From NCBI RefSeq assembly GCF_037975245.1, contig NC_092576.1:41005611-41065610 (forward strand): 60,000 nt of DNA. Reading direction: 5' to 3'. The position numbers were made by a program, and so were the translations under genes. This document shows positions 55,871 through 60,000 of this stretch, piece after piece (positions within the stretch are counted from its first letter, which is position 1; the number at the start of each line of letters is the position of its first letter). The notes under the pieces are model-generated. The model did not search any database, was not told where the DNA came from, and saw only the letters and a program-made list of their open reading frames with translations. The DNA comes from Apostichopus japonicus. Lineage: Eukaryota; Echinodermata; Holothuroidea; Aspidochirotida; Stichopodidae.

Positions 55871-56379
55871 GGCGCCCTCCTAATAGCTCTAACGGAATTT
55901 CATATGTCGGTTTCTTGCATCAGGAGAACTTGATGAGACAGAGAAAGTAGTAGCTTCTTCAACCACTGAAAGTGGTCGATGTAAAACGGGGAAGGGGAGG
56001 GGGGTTGGGGTGGGGTGGAGGAGTTGGGGGGGTAAGTTAATGTAGGTACTTGCCACATTAGGTTGGTAAGTAATATTCTTTAAAAATGTTGCGAAATGTG
56101 TACGATTTTGATATGAGGAACATATCGCTTAACAATTATAGGAGGAAATTATAGGCCTTGCTACAACTGTCTTAGTTAAATTATTATTGCTCTATGAAAC
56201 TCCTCGAAGAGAATAAAGTGTTCTTAAGATTCATTTCTAAATTTCAAAGGGCTCTGCATGCTACGCAAGAACGTCTCTTTGTATTATATTTGATTTTTTC
56301 CGTGGGGATGGGGGTGTGGTGGGTTGAGGTAAAATGATATGGGCATCATATTTTCTTCTACTTAGGCATAATAAAAGGG
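55871..56379. other. Upstream region of the TBC1D9-like gene
   Basis: A G-rich tract at 55988-56035 (GGGGAAGGGGAGGGGGGTTG and onward) could form a G-quadruplex on the plus strand. No exon. Confidence 0.45.
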
Positions 56380-57015
56380 CTTACATTCACGGGGAAAAAA
56401 CACGCGTTTAAATCGCCGTTTTCGGTCTGTAATTGCGACGTAAATTCCGAGTTCCAGCCTGTTTCCGTTACGTTTCCACTCCTGAAACTAGTGATTAAGG
56501 TAAGCTTACGACCCAACTTAAACGCGTGAGTTTTCCGCGTTCGCGATGACTTATTTACCGAGTACGCGGTGACCGTAAACGCCAAGTGTCATCCAAATAC
56601 GGTGAAGCTCACTTAATCGTGCGGTTTCAGGGAAGGGTAATCTTTACGTTTCCGGTCACAATTACAACAGATTCGCTACCTTAAACATGACCGTTAATCT
56701 GGAGTTTACGTTTGAATCCAGCAGTAAACTTCCCGCATTGATCATCGTAAACGCCATGATTACACCAATATATACGGAGAAACGTGGTCATCGTAAACAC
56801 ATTACTTACGACCAATACAGGGGCTGGGCTTATTCGCCACGTTTAGGGAGTCTTAATCGGGTTGATTAGGCTGAGAAATACACGGACCACCTCTATCAAA
56901 TATTACATTTGATTTAAAGAAAATTAAAAATAATAAACATAAAATCACACTCGTTTGATTTTCCACTTTTTTATTTATATATTTGCACCTCATATCGCAT
57001 CGTAAACGTTTATTT
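56380..57015. other. CpG-richer island with repeated CGTAAAC/GTTTACG words
   Basis: Compared with its surroundings this stretch has many CpGs. CGTAAAC or GTTTACG (or ACGTTTCC) words occur near 56470, 56573, 56646, 56706, 56747, 56793 and 57002. No convincing long open frame. It may be an old element or a regulatory cluster; GTAAAC is the core of forkhead-type sites. Confidence 0.45.
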
Positions 57016-58440
57016 GTTATTTTTACACTTATACAAAAATTATGTAAATGAACGAAATACCATTTCTAATGTGTAAATACATCTAAATGCAACTCAATAT
57101 TGCTTTACATCATAGTGTTGAATATTCAGCTTTTTGAATACAAAGTTTAAACCTCGAGAAGCCAGTTTCCTTTTCAAATTTCAAAACATGCATTTTGTCC
57201 GGAGAAAGTTTTTTGATGCCCAAATATTACTCTACTTACATTGTGGCAATTATATACACATGCAAGGATTTTAATGCCAGGTGAAAGAAGGAAAAAAACA
57301 AGTAAATATGGAATGTTTCTATTTTTAGTTACTAGTTTGCAAATCAAAACCTCTGAAAACCAGCTACCCACTTGAAGTAACTTAACATATCAGCAGTTAA
57401 ATTGAACCAAACAAATTTATGTTTAAAATTCCGTGTGTTTATCCTCATATGATATAAACGCCTAGGCACTTCTTCCATGATGGTTATCGGCCCCTCGACC
57501 CCCCCCCCTCCACCCAGGCCCGGAAACGGTACCAGCCTCTTTTATGTGGAACGAACTTGACACAGAACACCACTTCTTGCCTCATTTCGTAGCACGCTTA
57601 ATATTTTGTTGCTGCTTTAAATTTTATTGTAATTAACATATATTTTGATATAAAATGCAATGATAGCCCAAACAAGATCTCTAAATTGTTTACCCTGAAA
57701 GTCTGGAATTAACCATGCATGAATAATGAAAGACAATCGTACAAGTACAACAACATTTCGACGACAAGTTATTAGGCCTATGCTCTATAGCTATGTCTTA
57801 GTTTAAAATATGATTTACTAAATGATTCATTAACAATTAATACAATCATGCTTTTTTCTTGGCTTTTGTTTCCTGAAAATATTTTAAGGATAACTTAATC
57901 CTTAACATTTAATCCCTTGATGGAATATATTAGCTGTGAAGGGAAAAAAGGCTTCCATTAAAGCAAAAGACTAACAAGAATATAATAATTAATCTGACAT
58001 CTATTATTATGGGCATATTCTTTCTTCCTTGTTGCATTTAACTCAGGCAGGATTTCGTTTTAAAGGTATCATGTAATTACACCAAATGTTAAAGTAGAGA
58101 AAACTCTTCTTTATTATACAAAATCGTCAACTGCAACTTGTTTGTATCCAAAACAACGGCGTTTGCTGTTTGTTCCTGGTGCCTCATTAATCAACAAATG
58201 CTCAGGACAGGATTATCCACGTGCAACAGGGGCACGAGTTTAAACGTTGGGTAAAAAATTCAAAGAAATATTGTTATAACGTTACATTATTCTACGTTGT
58301 ATATGGTACAAAAAGTTCAAAGAAGTCAAACGAAATGGACTTCGATATGCAATCTTTACACTGTTGATCAATGACTGTTTTTATGTGATGTTTTACTGTC
58401 CGTATCATAACCACCGTGGGCAAATAGATGTCTTTTGTGA
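57016..58440. other. Intergenic DNA, nothing recognised
   Basis: AT-rich; a poly(C) run near 57499. No exon or element end supported. Confidence 0.4.
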
Positions 58441-58983
58441 GCTATACATCCGGCGTTATCCGGTACCAATGTATCTCTATGGGAGCTCCAATAAACTGTT
58501 TGCCACGGGCCTCCCACAAGCTTAATCCGGCACATCAAACAATGACCATTTTCACCATTTGGAGGGGGGTCATACCTTCATTGTTATTGTTCAGCCCAAT
58601 TAACAGCCCAAGTTGGGGCGTCAGTCGATACGCATTTTAAAGAAACGTCTCCTTTCCTAACGGTGGGTATCCTTTTTTCTGGACTTTTCGCTAGGGAGAA
58701 CGTCCTTATAGAATGAGTCCAGCCTCATTTCGTTCAGTCTTTCCGACTCCCAAGTGAGCTCCTGCACTACGGTACCCTAGCTCGTTCGCTCTCCATGTCA
58801 GATTCCTCGGATGACATATACTCAGTTGACATCACTGTACAGTCTGTCTTTTCTCTCCTCTGACCAGTCTATGTTCTTCATTGCGCTCAATCTACACTGA
58901 AGTTTCTGTAAACAATGACACAAGAATAAGTATGAATTAGACATATATAAAGATCAGTTGGCATATAGTTTACTTTTGTCGAA

Positions 58984-59330
58984 AAATATACTAGCTCCAA
59001 CTGACAATATCTCCAGCCCCCCCCCCCCAGTGAAAAATGTGGAGGCGCGGAAGTATCATTCCGCCCCCGCCCCCCCCCCCCCCCCCCGCTTCGCAAGTCA
59101 TTTCCAAATGAGAAAAAAATCTCATTTGGAGCACCAAATTGCATCTAAGGCCAGGTGAAAATACAAAATTAAGTTTACAAAATGGGGTGGGTGTTGAAGT
59201 GTGCTTTATTGCACCAAATTGCATCTGAGGCCACCTAGAAATGCAAAAACTCCCCTTAGACCCCTCCCCCGGGCCGGCCATCAGTCTTCAACCCCCCTAC
59301 TCAAATGTACCTTCCTACGCCACTGTATAT
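58984..59330. mobile_element. hAT-like element remnant inside the broken gene
   Basis: The right end, inverted, reads ACAGTGGCGTAGGAAGGTAC (59331-59312), a common hAT-type end. The interior has poly(C) runs (59018-59030, 59070-59087) and two copies of GCACCAAATTGCATCTRAGG (59130, 59210). A matching left end was not found. Confidence 0.5.
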
Positions 59331-59641
59331 TTCAACGGTTTACAAAGCAGATTTGTTTATGGGTTGGGGGAGGTAGGGGGTACGTGGTCGGGTGAGGTTC
59401 ACCATCACAAGGTTAGAACGTGAATGTATCAATAACAGTATACCCTGGCAAATTGTGCATGAAACATTTTACAGATATCTAAAAGGAGATTATTATATTA
59501 TTTCTCTCACTGTCATATTTTAACTCTTTTAATTTATCGTTTTTAAAGGAGCGAATGCCTGTACAGGTCTAGGGCTTATATAACGGTGACTTTTAGTGAT
59601 TGAAAAATTACATTAATAAGTCTTGGCCTAGTGTTACGTAC
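59331..59641. other. Presumed intron of the broken gene
   Basis: Lies between the donor at 59641 and the hAT-like remnant. AT-rich with one GGGTTGGGGGAGGTAGGGGG tract (59361-59380). No other feature. Confidence 0.35.
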
Positions 59642-60000
59642 CGAACAATCCAGTAGCACAGAGAACTTCGTTTTCGTTTTTTTTCGAAAGAAGTTGTTCC
59701 TTCTCAGCCAGTAGTGCTCGGAGTGCCTTTAATTCTTCCTTCAAATGTTTGCACCGAGCTTTCTGTCACAACATGTGCATACTGCCGCGGTAGTTCCAAC
59801 TGTCGCTGCTTCTAAATGTTTTTTTTCTTTTTCCAATACACGTATGACATTTTCCTGCGGAACATCATTAAAAACCAGCGACGGATCGAATTGAAAGTGT
59901 ACTTTTATAAACTGGCAACCTTGCTTCCACGGAACTTTCTGTTACTTCTGCAATAAACCACGGAAGCCGGAATCGTCCATGTTGAATGCTCTTTGCAATG

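Larger units (their letters stand above)
58690..59980 (-). pseudogene. Broken gene of a repetitive invertebrate family (coiled coil plus MSSEESD tail)
   Basis: Read on the minus strand. From ATG at 59980: MDDSGFRGLLQK, a TAA, then in the same frame QFIKVHFQFDPSLVFNDVPQ, VIRVLEKEKKHLEAATVG and a CTCC pair; a frame change follows, then KHLKEELKALRALLAEKEQL (coiled coil, 59762-59642) ending at a good donor (G|GTACGT). An acceptor at 58906 opens a second exon with YMSSEESDMESERARV, another frame change, then VVQELTWESERLNEM and KDVLPSEKSRKK before stops. I recall YMSSEESDxE...VVRPLxWRSERLN tails from uncharacterised, high-copy proteins of cnidarians and echinoderms. At least one stop and two frame changes make this copy non-functional. 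Confidence 0.55.

Noticed and set aside
58887-59423. Several short Gly/Pro-rich frames on both strands
   Set aside because: Produced by poly(C)/poly(G) runs in a hAT-like remnant.

Overview
The window is AT-rich animal DNA: introns with GT/AG boundaries, tRNA-derived SINEs, a LINE tail, short non-autonomous hAT-like and pogo-like elements, many minisatellites and long poly(C)/poly(G) runs. Protein content and repeat style suggest a marine deuterostome invertebrate, most likely an echinoderm. That placement is inference; no barcode gene is present.

Layout. (1) 458-3070, minus strand: an intact three-exon PIF/Harbinger-type transposase gene (HARBI1-like, 385 aa) with a complete D-D-E triad. 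(2) 6423-6705, minus strand: the last exon of a gene ending in a single membrane span. (3) About 6.7-15.9 kb: gene-poor DNA with a pogo-like MITE, a SINE, pyrimidine-rich tracts and G-rich runs. (4) 15883-55715, minus strand: one large gene that I could assemble completely, a TBC1D9/TBC1D8-family Rab GTPase-activating protein. It has 26 coding exons, every junction keeps frame, and it encodes 1484 aa: N-terminal conserved block, two GRAM domains, a TBC domain with both catalytic fingers (R640, Q675), an EF-hand, an acidic linker, a coding 9-residue minisatellite and a conserved C-terminal block. (5) 55.8-60 kb: the upstream region, a CpG-rich island with repeated CGTAAAC words, and at the right edge a broken minus-strand gene of a repetitive invertebrate family.

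The most unusual feature lies in the introns of the TBC1D9-like gene. In at least four places (after exons 12, 15, 17 and 23, possibly also 25) the downstream intron holds a tandem array whose unit includes the 3' end of the preceding exon plus its splice-donor region. Two arrays are nearly homogeneous (66-bp and 130-bp units) and two are old and diverged. Some copies keep the reading frame and a good donor, so they could act as alternative exon ends or decoy donors. One amplified piece encodes the arginine-finger motif of the TBC domain. Other introns hold unrelated minisatellites (30, 84 and 87 bp) and nested transposons, including a 1.5-kb composite insertion with a perfect 55-bp inverted repeat, and two hAT-like elements with exact 8-bp target duplications.
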